Below, one piece after another: positions 47,170-56,082 of a stretch of DNA of 64,000 nucleotides (positions are counted from its first letter, which is position 1; each line of letters starts with the position of its first letter). The position numbers and the translations under genes are program-made. This DNA comes from Oscillospiraceae bacterium (GTDB lineage Bacteria; Bacillota; Clostridia; Oscillospirales; Acutalibacteraceae), in assembly GCA_910574995.1 (NCBI GenBank), contig CAJTCS010000011.1:39278-103277 (forward strand), read 5' to 3'. Below the pieces are notes generated by a model. It did not search any database and was not told where the DNA came from. It saw only the letters and a program-made list of their open reading frames with translations.

Positions 47170-48555
47170 ATGGAAAAGAGAGAAACGTTTTCCTCGCGGC
47201 TGGGCTTTTTGCTCATTTCCGCGGGGTGTGCAATCGGCCTGGGGAACGTGTGGCGGTTCCCGTATATCACAGGCAAATACGGCGGGGGGGCTTTTGTGCT
47301 GCTGTACCTGCTGTTCCTGGCTGTGCTGGGCCTGCCCGTTATGGTGATGGAGCTGGCCGTTGGCCGTGCCAGCCAACGCAGCATCGCCTTGTCCTTCCAA
47401 AGGCTGGAGCCCCCGGGAAGCAAATGGCACTGGTACAGCTATGTGGGCTTTGCGGGCAACTACCTGCTGATGATGTTCTACACCGTTATCGCCGGGTGGC
47501 TGCTGCGCTACTTCGTCCGCATGCTGCAGGGGGGCTTTGCGGGCATGGACGCCGGGGCTGTGGCCGGGGAGTTTTCCGCCCTAATGGGCAAGCCTGTGAC
47601 CATGGCAGCCTATATGGCCCTGGTGGTGTGCGTGGGCATGCTGGTGTGCCTGCAAGGCCTGCGAAACGGCGTAGAACGGGTGAACAAGGTGATGATGGTC
47701 TGCTTGCTGGCATTGATGGTGGTATTGGCTGGCAATTCCATCCTGCTGGAGGGCGCGGGGGAGGGCCTCCGTTTTTACCTCCAGCCCAATTTCCACAACC
47801 TGGTGTATGACGGGGAGGGGAACTGGATCTTAGGCGAAACCGTGTTTGCCGCCATGGGCCAGGCGTTTTTCACCCTGTCCCTGGGGGTGGGCTCCATCGC
47901 CATCTTTGGCAGCTATATCGGCAAAGAGCACCGCCTGGCCGGGGAGGCCCTGCGTATTGGCTTGTTGGACACCTGCGTTGCCTTTACCGCCGGCCTAATC
48001 ATCTTCCCCGCCTGCTCGGCTTTCGGGGTCCCCACCGGGGAAGGGCCCTCTTTGGTGTTCGTCACCCTGCCCAACATCTTCAACCATATGCCCTTGGGCA
48101 GGCTGTGGGGCGGGGCTTTCTTCCTGTTCCTGTCCTTTGCCGCCCTGTCCACGGTCATCGCCGTTTTTGAAAATATCATCTCATTTACCATGGACCGCTG
48201 GGGGCTGTCCCGGAAAAAGGCGGTGCTGGCCAATTTTGCCGGCATGCTGCTGCTGTCCATGCCCTGCGTGCTGGGCTTCAACCTGTGGTCCGATTTCCGG
48301 CCCCTGGGGATGAACGTGTCCGGCCTGGAGGATTTCCTGGTGTCCCAGAATTTCCTGCCGCTGGGCTCGTTGCTGTACGTCCTGTTCTGCACCAGCAAAA
48401 AGGGCTGGGGCTGGGAGCGGTTCTTGGCCGAGGCCAACGAGGGGAAGGGCCTGCGGTTCCCCCGTGCCCTGGGCTTCTATATGACGTATGTCTTGCCGCT
48501 TATTGTCCTTTTTATTTTCATCATGGGATATTGGAACCAGTTCGGCGGGAAATAG
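47170..48555 (+). CDS. neurotransmitter:sodium symporter (NSS/SNF) family transporter
   Basis: The 461-residue protein has 11-12 membrane helices and the NSS signature at the start: SAGCAIGLGNVWRFPYITGKYGGGAF with the unwound Gly-Asn-Val-Trp-Arg-Phe-Pro sodium site. Bacterial members (LeuT, TnaT, MhsT) take up amino acids with Na+. The substrate is most likely a hydrophobic or aromatic amino acid, but this is not determinable. AAAAGGGG precedes the ATG by nine or more bases. It is monocistronic. Confidence 0.92.
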   Translation: MEKRETFSSRLGFLLISAGCAIGLGNVWRFPYITGKYGGGAFVLLYLLFLAVLGLPVMVMELAVGRASQRSIALSFQRLEPPGSKWHWYSYVGFAGNYLLMMFYTVIAGWLLRYFVRMLQGGFAGMDAGAVAGEFSALMGKPVTMAAYMALVVCVGMLVCLQGLRNGVERVNKVMMVCLLALMVVLAGNSILLEGAGEGLRFYLQPNFHNLVYDGEGNWILGETVFAAMGQAFFTLSLGVGSIAIFGSYIGKEHRLAGEALRIGLLDTCVAFTAGLIIFPACSAFGVPTGEGPSLVFVTLPNIFNHMPLGRLWGGAFFLFLSFAALSTVIAVFENIISFTMDRWGLSRKKAVLANFAGMLLLSMPCVLGFNLWSDFRPLGMNVSGLEDFLVSQNFLPLGSLLYVLFCTSKKGWGWERFLAEANEGKGLRFPRALGFYMTYVLPLIVLFIFIMGYWNQFGGK

Positions 48556-48578
48556 GCGGCCCGGCGGCTGCAATTTTA

Positions 48579-48667
48579 AGGAAGGCTGCTCTCTACAGGG
48601 CAGCCTTCCTCATATAATGCAAAAAAGGAAACGCCTAACCCACATACAGTCGGCGTTTCCTTTTGCA
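48579..48667. terminator. two terminator hairpins between converging genes
   Basis: AGGAAGGCTGC pairs with GCAGCCTTCCT (48579-48610). Then TGCAAAA..GGAAACGCC pairs with GGCGTTTCCTTTTGCA (48618-48667), which has T-rich flanks on both strands. Confidence 0.7.
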
Positions 48668-48715
48668 TAGCCCTTGTAGGGCTTTATAGGTTACAGGGGC
48701 CTTTTGGGGCCAGCC

Positions 48716-51700
48716 TTACTGGCCCTTGTACAGGAACATGACGATTTCGGCCCGGGTACAGGTCTTGTCTGGGCTGAAGGTAGAGCCGTCGCCGGTGCCG
48801 CTGGTAATGCCGTTGGCCACGGCCCAGTTGACCGCGGCCCCATACCAGATATTGGCGGGCACGTCGGTAAAGGAATTGCCGGCAGAAACCGCAGGCTTAT
48901 CCGCCGCGTTCCACAGGAACATCACCGCCTGCGAGCGGGTGCAGAACGCGTCGGGGGAGAAGGTGCTGCCATCGCCGGTGCCGTTGGTAATGCCGTTGGC
49001 CACGGCCCAGTTCACCGCTTTGGCATACCAGGCGTCCGCGGGCACATCCTGGAAGGGCTTGCCCGCTTCTTCTACGGGCTTGCCCGCCGCGTTCCACAAG
49101 AAGGTGACGATCTGCCCCCGGGTACAGAACGCATTCGGGGAGAAGGTAGAGCCGTCGCCGGTGCCGCTGGTGATCTTGTTGGATACGGCCCAGTCTACCG
49201 CCTTTTTAAACCACGCGCCGTCGGGCACGTCGGTAAAGCTGGGGCCGGGCGTGGTATCGGTTTGATAATGGATGGTGGCATTGAGCAGGCTGCCGTTGGC
49301 GCCGGTGCCGAAGTCGATCTTCATCCACTGGCTTTGGGGGCCGTCATAATATACGTCTTGTATGCCTGTGCAGCCCCAGAAAGCCCCCGTGCCCACGGAA
49401 ACTATGCTGCCGGGCAGGGTGACCGTTGCCAGGGCTTCGCTGTTCCAGAAAGCCTCTTCGCCAATGCTGGCCACGCCCTTCTCCACGGTCAAATCGGTAA
49501 GGCTGTGGCAGAAGCTGAACGCCCGCTTGCCAATAACCCGCACGCTGCCAGGGATAGCGATGCTTTTCAAGCCGCTCTCGGTGAAAGCGTTCTCGCCGAT
49601 GGACACCAGGCCATTGGGCAGGTTGATATGCTCTAATCCAGGGCATTTCGCGAAAGCGTAGCTGCCTATATCGGTAACGCTGTCAGGCAGGGTAACGGTG
49701 GTTACGCCTGTACACTCGATAAAGGCGCTGTCGCCGATGGCGGTAACGCCGTCGGGCACGGTGTACGGGCCCGCCTTATCAGCCGGGAATTTGACCAGGA
49801 CCGTCTTGTCCTTGTTGAACATGACGCCGTCCTCCCAGGTGTGGTCGGGGTCGTCCGGGTCTATGATGATGCTGTTGAAATGGATGGTAGCGTTCAGCAG
49901 GTCGCCGTTGCCGCCGGCGCCGAAGTCGATAGACATCCACTCTTTCTCTGTACCGGGATAGTACACGTCGGTCAGGCTGGCGCACTCCCAAAAAGCGTTG
50001 GCGCCGATAGACGTGACTGTTTTGGGGATGGTCACGCTCTTCAGGCCCCCGCACTTCCAGAAAGCGCCCTCGCCGATGGTGGCAACGCCGTTGCGCAGGG
50101 TAACGGTTTCCAAGTTATTGCAGAACTCAAAAGCGTTTGCCTCTATGGCCTCCACCGTGCCGGGGACCGTCAGCTCCTGCAGGCCGCTGGTGGAGAAAGC
50201 GCTTTCGCTGATGGCAGCCATAGAACTGGGGAAAACCACGTTTTCCAGGCTGCATTTATAGAAAGCATATGCCTCCAATGTGGAAACATCCTCCCCAAGC
50301 GTCAGGCTGGTCACAGTACTTTCGTTAAAGGCCCCGCGGGCAATGGTGGCAACGCCCGCCGGGGTGGTATAGGCGCCCTGCTTGTCAGTGGGGTAACGGC
50401 GGATAGCGGTTTTATTTTGGTTATAGACAATGCCGTCTTCCGTCGCCTGGTCGGGGTCGGTGGGGTCTAGGATGGGCCAGTTATAGTGCATGACCGCCTC
50501 GTTTTCCGACTCGCCCGCTACCATCCCGTTTGCGCCGGCAAATTCGATGGCCTGGAATTCCTCTTTGGTCCCGCCATAATAGATGCTGGCAAAGGGGTCG
50601 TAGCTGCCCCTCCAGAAAGCCTCGTACCCAACTTCCCGCAGGCTTCTGGGCAGGGAGATGGTGTTGGGCCCGTCGCCCCGGCCGCCCCCCAGGATATCGT
50701 TGGCGTCACAGAAGCTGTAGAAAAACGCATCGGCCCCAATGCTTTCCACGCCTTCGCACAGGGTCACGTTGTGCAGGTTGTAGCAATGGTGGAAAGCGAA
50801 CTTCTCTATCACCTTCACACTGCCGGGTACCACCACGTTGTCCAAACGGAAGCACTCGGAAAACGCATACGCTCCAATGCTGGTTACCGTGCCGGGGATG
50901 GTGACGGAAGTCAGGCTTCTGCATTCATAAAAGGCGCTTTCGCCAATGCGGGTCACGCCTTCGGGTATCACAACAGAGCCGCCGGGGCCCTTATAGCTTA
51001 CCAGCACGCCGCCCTCAATGACGAAGTCTTCCTCCGGCGTAGGCGTTGGCGTAGGGGTGGGCGTTGGCGTAGGGGTGGGCGTGGGCGTGGGGGTTGGCTC
51101 CAGGGGAGGCTTGGGGCCCTCATAATGGATAGAGGCGTTCAAAAACGCATCGTTGCCGGCCTGGACGTGGATGCCCTGCCAGTCCGCCTCAGTGCCGTAA
51201 AAGTATACGTCTGTCAGCCGGCTGACAGCGAAAGCTTTCTCCCCAATGCTGGCAACGGTGTTGTACAGCGTAACGCTTTTTAGAGAGCTGCCTTGAAAGG
51301 CATAATCCCCAATGCTGGTAACGCCGCAGGGGATCGTAACGCCCGTCAGATTAATACAGTGGCCAAACGCCCAGGCCCCTATACTGGCGATACTGTCGGG
51401 CAGGGTTATGCCTGCCAACTGCTGGCAGCTTTGGAAAGCGGACACCCCAATGCTGGTGACGCTTTCGGGGATGGCGACGCCTGTCAGCTTGCTGTAAGCG
51501 AACGCCCCGTCGCCAATGTTGGTAACGCCCTCTTCTATGACCGCGCGCGTTATGGCATGGTATGCCCACGGGGTGGGCCGTATGCCATTCTCCTCCACGT
51601 AGCCCGCCATCTCGCCTGTGCCGCGGATGGTAAGGCACAGGTCTTCCCCTTCGCCGGTCACCTCCCAGCGGACGCCCTGTTCGTTTCCGGGCGCGCCGCA

Positions 51701-51790
51701 ATAGCCAGAGTCCGCCGCGCTGGCGCTTAAAGGCAGCACGGATGCCAGCAGCAGGGCTGCCAGCAAAATAGATAATACGCTCTTGTTCAT
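48716..51790 (-). CDS. BspA-like leucine-rich repeat surface protein with SLH domains
   Basis: The 1024-residue protein has a signal peptide (1-26) and more than a dozen LRR_5/BspA-type repeats (phrases such as IPESVTSIGVSAFQSC and LPDSVTDIGSYAFAKC) in three blocks. A pure Pro-Thr linker (about 230-250) lies between blocks, and three SLH domains (about 850-1024) sit at the C-terminus. BspA-type LRR proteins mediate adhesion to host or other cells, and SLH domains bind secondary cell-wall polymer. The ATG follows AAAGGAGGAAAGG. It uses the same SLH motif as the cell-wall hydrolase 1.8 kb away. Confidence 0.9.
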   Translation of the reverse strand: MNKSVLSILLAALLLASVLPLSASAADSGYCGAPGNEQGVRWEVTGEGEDLCLTIRGTGEMAGYVEENGIRPTPWAYHAITRAVIEEGVTNIGDGAFAYSKLTGVAIPESVTSIGVSAFQSCQQLAGITLPDSIASIGAWAFGHCINLTGVTIPCGVTSIGDYAFQGSSLKSVTLYNTVASIGEKAFAVSRLTDVYFYGTEADWQGIHVQAGNDAFLNASIHYEGPKPPLEPTPTPTPTPTPTPTPTPTPTPEEDFVIEGGVLVSYKGPGGSVVIPEGVTRIGESAFYECRSLTSVTIPGTVTSIGAYAFSECFRLDNVVVPGSVKVIEKFAFHHCYNLHNVTLCEGVESIGADAFFYSFCDANDILGGGRGDGPNTISLPRSLREVGYEAFWRGSYDPFASIYYGGTKEEFQAIEFAGANGMVAGESENEAVMHYNWPILDPTDPDQATEDGIVYNQNKTAIRRYPTDKQGAYTTPAGVATIARGAFNESTVTSLTLGEDVSTLEAYAFYKCSLENVVFPSSMAAISESAFSTSGLQELTVPGTVEAIEANAFEFCNNLETVTLRNGVATIGEGAFWKCGGLKSVTIPKTVTSIGANAFWECASLTDVYYPGTEKEWMSIDFGAGGNGDLLNATIHFNSIIIDPDDPDHTWEDGVMFNKDKTVLVKFPADKAGPYTVPDGVTAIGDSAFIECTGVTTVTLPDSVTDIGSYAFAKCPGLEHINLPNGLVSIGENAFTESGLKSIAIPGSVRVIGKRAFSFCHSLTDLTVEKGVASIGEEAFWNSEALATVTLPGSIVSVGTGAFWGCTGIQDVYYDGPQSQWMKIDFGTGANGSLLNATIHYQTDTTPGPSFTDVPDGAWFKKAVDWAVSNKITSGTGDGSTFSPNAFCTRGQIVTFLWNAAGKPVEEAGKPFQDVPADAWYAKAVNWAVANGITNGTGDGSTFSPDAFCTRSQAVMFLWNAADKPAVSAGNSFTDVPANIWYGAAVNWAVANGITSGTGDGSTFSPDKTCTRAEIVMFLYKGQ

Positions 51791-51822
51791 GTCCTTTCCT
51801 CCTTTATGGGATCTACCCGCTC

Positions 51823-51851
51823 ATTTTACCATATCCTTCTGGCTTTATCAA
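51823..51851 (-). promoter_or_regulatory. promoter of the LRR-SLH gene
   Basis: TTGATA (51846-51851) and TAAAAT (51823-51828) on the minus strand are 17 bp apart, 32 bp before the ATG. Confidence 0.6.
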
Positions 51852-51868
51852 GTGCTGCGCGCGGGCGT

Positions 51869-51903
51869 AAAAGGGCCCCTGCGCGGCTGGCAGGGGCCCT
51901 TTT
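51869..51903. terminator. terminator of the phosphohexomutase gene
   Basis: AAAAGGGCCCCTGC pairs perfectly with GCAGGGGCCCTTTT around a seven-base loop. Confidence 0.85.
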
Positions 51904-51913
51904 GGGAGGGGGG

Positions 51914-53611
51914 TTAGATGCCCAGCAAGCCGGGCACAGCGTCCTTCATTTCCTGTATAACCTGTTCGCTTTCCTTGCGGGTGGCGCCCTTGCCGGAAAG
52001 ATAGATCTTGATCTTGGGCTCGGTACCCGAGGGCCGGACAATCAGCTTGCAGCCGTTTGCCAGGCGGTACTCCAGCACGTTGGACTTGGGCAGGTCGATG
52101 GCGCCCTCCTTGTCCCCGTAAGAGCGGGACTCCTGGTAGTCGCTGCGGCCGGCCACCTGCACCCCGGCAATCTGGGCGGGCGGGTCGTTGCGCAGCTTGT
52201 CCATAATGCCGTTCATGGTTTTCATGCCGTCCTCGCCCTCAAAGCCGAAGTTCATCAGGTCGTTTTTATAATAGCCATATTTTTCGTACAACGAGTTCAT
52301 GGCATCCGCCAACGTCATGCCCTTGGACTTGTAGTAGGACGCCATCTGGCAGATGAGCATGCTGCCGTCTACCGCGTCCTTGTCCCGCACATACCCGCCG
52401 GACAGGTAGCCATAGCTTTCCTCGAAGCCCAGCAGGTAGCTGTCCGCGCTGCCTTCCTTCTCCTCCAGCTCGGCGATGATGTCGCCGATATACTTGAAGC
52501 CTGTCAGGCAGCGGCGCAGCTCGATGCCGTATTCCTGGGCGATGGGGTCTACCATGTCCGTGCTGACGATGGTGGTAACGGCCACGGGGTGGGCGGGAAG
52601 CTTGCCCTGTTCCTTTTTCACCCGGGCGATGAAGTCCAGCAGCAGGATGCCCACCTCGTTGCCGGTCATCAGCACATAGCTTCCGTTCTGGTTTACGGCA
52701 ATGCCCACCCGGTCGCAGTCCGGGTCGGTGGCCAGCAGCAGGTCCGGCTGGGTTTTCTCGCACAGCTCCAGGCCCTTTTGCAGGGCTTCCCGGATCTCCG
52801 GGTTGGGGTAGGGGCAGGTGGGGAAGTTGCCGTCAGGCTCGCTCTGCTCGGGCACCACCGTTACGTCCTTCACGCCAATCTTATCCAGGATGCGGGTGAC
52901 GCACATCTTGCCCGCGCCGTTTAAGGGGGTGTATACCACCTTCAGGTTCCCGGCGTCGCCAATCAGGCTTTCCTTATATACGTCCGCCAGGAAAGCGTCC
53001 ACGGTCTCGTCGCCGATATACTCGATAAGCCCCTTGTCGACGCCCTCTTGGAACCCCACCTTTTTTACGTCCGCGAAGATGTCCAGGGAGTTGATCTCGT
53101 GCATAATGCCGTCGGCCATGTCGGCGGTCACCTGGCAGCCGTCAGAGCCATAGGCCTTATAGCCGTTATATTTGGCGGGGTTGTGGCTGGCGGTTACGCA
53201 GATGCCCGCGTCGCAGCCCAGGTGCCGCACCGCGTAGGACAGGGCGGGGGTGGGCATCAGCTGGGGGTACAGGTAGGCCTTGATGCCGTTGGCGGCCAGC
53301 ACAGCGGCGGACTGCTGGGCAAAAGCCACGCCCTTGTTACGGCTGTCGTGGGCAATGGCCACGCTTTGGGGCTTGCCCCCCGCGTGCTTCAGCAGATAAT
53401 TGGCCATGCCCTGGGTGGCCTTGCGCACGGTGTACACGTTCATGCGGTTGGTGCCGGCCCCCAGCACGCCCCGCAGGCCGCCGGTGCCGAACTCCAAGTC
53501 CCGGTAAAAACGGTCGTTGATCTCTTCCGGCTTATCTTTGACGGACAAAAGCTCTTCGGTAAGGTCCTGGTCGTCCAGTTCCTGCTGCAGCCATCTTTCA
53601 TATTCTGTCAT
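51914..53611 (-). CDS. phosphoglucomutase / phosphomannomutase
   Basis: The 565-residue alpha-D-phosphohexomutase has the N-terminal FGTGGLRGVLG, the phosphoserine loop GICVTASHNP (about residue 142), the metal loop ATDPDCDRVG (about 300), the sugar loop GFEESYGYL (about 400) and the phosphate-binding end VRPSGTEPKIKIYL. It interconverts hexose 1- and 6-phosphates. The length fits the longer PgcA-type phosphoglucomutase. The ATG at 53611 is chosen over a longer non-conserved leader. It is monocistronic. Confidence 0.94.
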   Translation of the reverse strand: MTEYERWLQQELDDQDLTEELLSVKDKPEEINDRFYRDLEFGTGGLRGVLGAGTNRMNVYTVRKATQGMANYLLKHAGGKPQSVAIAHDSRNKGVAFAQQSAAVLAANGIKAYLYPQLMPTPALSYAVRHLGCDAGICVTASHNPAKYNGYKAYGSDGCQVTADMADGIMHEINSLDIFADVKKVGFQEGVDKGLIEYIGDETVDAFLADVYKESLIGDAGNLKVVYTPLNGAGKMCVTRILDKIGVKDVTVVPEQSEPDGNFPTCPYPNPEIREALQKGLELCEKTQPDLLLATDPDCDRVGIAVNQNGSYVLMTGNEVGILLLDFIARVKKEQGKLPAHPVAVTTIVSTDMVDPIAQEYGIELRRCLTGFKYIGDIIAELEEKEGSADSYLLGFEESYGYLSGGYVRDKDAVDGSMLICQMASYYKSKGMTLADAMNSLYEKYGYYKNDLMNFGFEGEDGMKTMNGIMDKLRNDPPAQIAGVQVAGRSDYQESRSYGDKEGAIDLPKSNVLEYRLANGCKLIVRPSGTEPKIKIYLSGKGATRKESEQVIQEMKDAVPGLLGI

Positions 53612-53674
53612 GATGCATCGTCCCTTTCTTGGCTTTGGCGCGCACATAGCAAACTGCCAAAGTTCTTTATATAA

Positions 53675-53703
53675 AGATTACCATTTTTTGTATTGCTTGT
53701 CAA
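53675..53703 (-). promoter_or_regulatory. promoter of the phosphohexomutase gene
   Basis: TTGACA (53698-53703) and TAATCT (53675-53680) on the minus strand are 17 bp apart. Confidence 0.6.
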
Positions 53704-53775
53704 CTCGAAACGGGCAGCTTTTCCTGTCATATTTCCGGGGAATGCCCAAGGGACTTGGCTTTTTTGTAAAAACCA

Positions 53776-53804
53776 TTGACTTTTCCCGGGCTTTCTGCTA
53801 CTAT
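53776..53804 (+). promoter_or_regulatory. promoter of the lysine riboswitch-nhaC unit
   Basis: TTGACT (53776-53781) and TACTAT (53799-53804) are 17 bp apart. Transcription would start just before the aptamer. Confidence 0.65.
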
Positions 53805-53812
53805 TTTCCTGC

Positions 53813-53992
53813 ATGATAGAGGCGCGGATGACAACAGTACGCTTCCCAGGGGGCCCGGGCAGGGGCGGGAAGGGGAAAGGGGATTCCGCCGAGGGGGGAG
53901 CGGCCTTGCCCGGCCGCCCCGCCCGGTCCCCAGGGGAAGACCCTGCGGACTGTCGCCCTTGGCCTTTGCGGGGGCGGAGAGCTGTTGTGATA
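53813..53992 (+). promoter_or_regulatory. lysine riboswitch (L-box)
   Basis: The leader shows L-box conserved pieces in order: GATAGAGGCGCG with GACAACAGTA at the 5' side, GGGAAGGGGAAAGGGG followed by CCGCCGAGG in the middle, GGACTGTC, and GGCGGAGAGCTGTTGTGA at the 3' side pairing back with the start. It is followed by a terminator hairpin and a transporter gene. Lysine binding should favour the terminator and shut the gene off. Confidence 0.82.
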
Positions 53993-54013
53993 TTCATAGG
54001 GCGGGTTTTATGG

Positions 54014-54043
54014 AGTCATGACAGGTTTTGTCATGACTTTTTT
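54014..54043 (+). terminator. riboswitch expression-platform terminator
   Basis: AGTCATGACA pairs perfectly with TGTCATGACT and is followed by TTTTT, 20 bp before the nhaC-like ATG. The aptamer's end would compete with this stem. Confidence 0.85.
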
Positions 54044-54063
54044 GCATGGAATGAGGGAAAAAC

Positions 54064-55680
54064 ATGAAAAAGAAGAACCTGGTAAAGGGCGTCCTGCTGG
54101 CGGTGGTCTTGCTGGCGGTGGTCTTGGTCCCCCTGGCTGTAAACACTGGGGAAAGCGCTGCGGAGGGCGGCGGATTTTATGGTACGGCCTGGGCCCTGTT
54201 GCCCCCGGTGGTGGCCATCGCCCTGGCGCTGATTACCAAGGAGGTGTATTCCTCCCTGTTCGTGGGCATTTTGATGGGCGGCCTGCTCTATTCCGCCTAT
54301 TCCTTCGAGGGCACCGTGCTCCATGTGTTCCAAGGGGGCATCGTCAGCGTCCTGTCCGACAGCTACAATATCGGTATTTTGGTCTTCCTGGTCATCCTGG
54401 GGGCCATGGTCTCCCTGATGAACAAGGCGGGCGGTTCCGCCGCCTTTGGCCGCTGGGCCGCCCGGCATATCAAAACCCGGGTAGGGGCCCAGCTGGCCAC
54501 CGTGGCCCTGGGGGTGCTCATCTTTATAGACGATTATTTCAACTGCCTTACAGTGGGCTCTGTCATGCGCCCGGTAACGGACAAGCACAAGGTTTCCCGG
54601 GCCAAGCTTTCTTACCTTATCGACGCTACCGCCGCGCCGGTGTGCATTATCGCCCCCATCTCCTCCTGGGCGGCGGCCGTGGCCAGCTATGTGGAGGACG
54701 GCAACGGCCTGAACCTGTTCATCCGGGCCATCCCCTTTAATTTCTATGCTATCCTCACGGTCGTGATGATGGTGGGCATGGCGGTGATGAAGCTGGAATT
54801 CGGCCCCATGGCGAAATTTGAGGAGAAAGCCCAGTCCACCGGCGACCTGTGGAACGGCAAGAACCCCTATGCAGGCGCGGCGGCGGAAGGGGAAGAGGGG
54901 AAGGGCATCGTGCTGGACCTGGTGCTTCCCATCGTGGTACTCATTGCCTCCTGTGTCGTCGGCATGGTCTATTCCGGCGGCTTCTTTGAAGGGGCGTCCT
55001 TTGTAGAGGCCTTTTCCAACTCGGACGCCTCTGTGGGCCTGATGCTGGGTTCCGTGTTCGCCCTGGCCTTTACTATTTTGTATTACTGCCTGCGTAAGAC
55101 CATGACCTTCCGCCAGACTATGGACTGCATCCCCGAGGGCTTCCGGGCCATGGTGCCTGCCATCCTGATCCTGACTTTTGCCTGGTCCCTGAAGGCCATG
55201 ACCGATTCCCTGGGCGCGGGTGAATTTGTCGAGGGGGTTGTCAAGGGCTCTGCTGGGGCTTTCCAGGCGTTCCTGCCCGCTGTGGTGTTCCTGATTGGGT
55301 GCTTCCTGGCCTTTGCCACCGGCACCAGCTGGGGCACCTTCGGCATCCTCATCCCCATTACACTCAGCGTTTTCCCGCTTACCGACCCGCTGGGCGTGGT
55401 GTGCGTGTCCGCCTGCATGGCCGGCGCTGTCTGCGGCGACCATTGCTCCCCCATCTCCGACACCACCATCATGGCTTCCGCCGGGGCCCAGAGCGACCAT
55501 GTGGACCACGTATCCACCCAGCTGCCCTATGCCATTACCGCAGCGGCAGTCAGCTTCGTGTCATACCTGGTTGCCGGGTTCGTGCCCAATGCCTTCATCG
55601 CCCTGCCTGTCTCCATCCTTCTGATGGTGTGCGCACTGGCTGGCATCAAGCTCTTCCAAGGCCAAAAGCGCGCCGGCTAA
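54064..55680 (+). CDS. NhaC-family transporter under lysine riboswitch (probable lysine uptake)
   Basis: The 538-residue membrane protein has about 12 helices and NhaC-family features: FIDDYFNCLTVGSVMRPVTD (about residue 155), APVCIIAPISSW and the repeat GTSWGTFGILIPI..CGDHCSPISDTTIMASAG. The family is annotated as Na+/H+ antiporters, but NhaC-type genes behind L-box riboswitches were proposed as lysine transporters (LysW). Here the riboswitch supports lysine uptake. The ATG at 54064 follows GAGGGAAAAAC. It is monocistronic. Confidence 0.88.
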   Translation: MKKKNLVKGVLLAVVLLAVVLVPLAVNTGESAAEGGGFYGTAWALLPPVVAIALALITKEVYSSLFVGILMGGLLYSAYSFEGTVLHVFQGGIVSVLSDSYNIGILVFLVILGAMVSLMNKAGGSAAFGRWAARHIKTRVGAQLATVALGVLIFIDDYFNCLTVGSVMRPVTDKHKVSRAKLSYLIDATAAPVCIIAPISSWAAAVASYVEDGNGLNLFIRAIPFNFYAILTVVMMVGMAVMKLEFGPMAKFEEKAQSTGDLWNGKNPYAGAAAEGEEGKGIVLDLVLPIVVLIASCVVGMVYSGGFFEGASFVEAFSNSDASVGLMLGSVFALAFTILYYCLRKTMTFRQTMDCIPEGFRAMVPAILILTFAWSLKAMTDSLGAGEFVEGVVKGSAGAFQAFLPAVVFLIGCFLAFATGTSWGTFGILIPITLSVFPLTDPLGVVCVSACMAGAVCGDHCSPISDTTIMASAGAQSDHVDHVSTQLPYAITAAAVSFVSYLVAGFVPNAFIALPVSILLMVCALAGIKLFQGQKRAG

Positions 55681-55724
55681 AAGGCGGGCCCCTACCGCCC
55701 TTTTTCAAGCGCGTGGGCAAAGGG

Positions 55725-55797
55725 AAGCCCCGCCGTCCCCCTGGAAAAACAGGCGCCCTGCACAGGGCCCTGCCAGGGGGGCGGCGGGCTTTTTTTG
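55725..55797 (+). terminator. terminator of the NhaC-family gene
   Basis: AGCCCCGCCGTCCCCCTGG pairs with its near-complement at 55773-55791 and is followed by seven T's. The inner part has a second small hairpin. Confidence 0.8.
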
Positions 55798-55856
55798 CAG
55801 CAATAGAAAAAGGACCGCCTAGTAGAAGCTTTGCGCTTTCTAAATAGGTAGCCCTT

Positions 55857-55932
55857 TGGTGACCCATCGGGGATTTGAACCCCGGACACCCTGATTAAAA
55901 GTCAGGTGCTCTGCCAACTGAGCTAATGAGTC
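55857..55932 (-). tRNA. tRNA-Lys (anticodon TTT)
   Basis: The 76-nt cloverleaf reads GACTCAT...ATGGGTC in the acceptor stem, with anticodon loop CTTTTAA, T-arm CGGGG-TTCAAAT-CCCCG, discriminator A and an encoded CCA at 55857-55859. It lies alone between nhaC and murE, with its own promoter. Confidence 0.97.
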
Positions 55933-55966
55933 GTCAAGCTGGCTGTCCACACAACCAGCGTCTATT

Positions 55967-55995
55967 AGTATAGCAGAAGATAGGGGGCATGTCAA
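55967..55995 (-). promoter_or_regulatory. promoter of tRNA-Lys
   Basis: TTGACA (55990-55995) and TATACT (55967-55972) on the minus strand are 17 bp apart, about 35 bp before the tRNA. Confidence 0.75.
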
Positions 55996-56082
55996 GCGGA
56001 ATTTCCAAAAACAGGCCGAAAGCTGGCAGGCAGCCTCGCCGCGGGGTACCGCCGCCCATGTTTTCCCAGGAAATGGCGGCCA

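Noticed and set aside
49050..51110. Repeats in the LRR-SLH gene as a mobile or phase-variable element
   Set aside because: The periodicity follows the LRR protein fold and the Pro-Thr linker, and units are diverged, so ordinary coding repeats explain it.
54031..55509. 492-codon frame antisense to the NhaC-family gene
   Set aside because: The His/Gly/Gln-rich composition is typical of reverse reading of a membrane protein. The sense strand has the riboswitch and family motifs.
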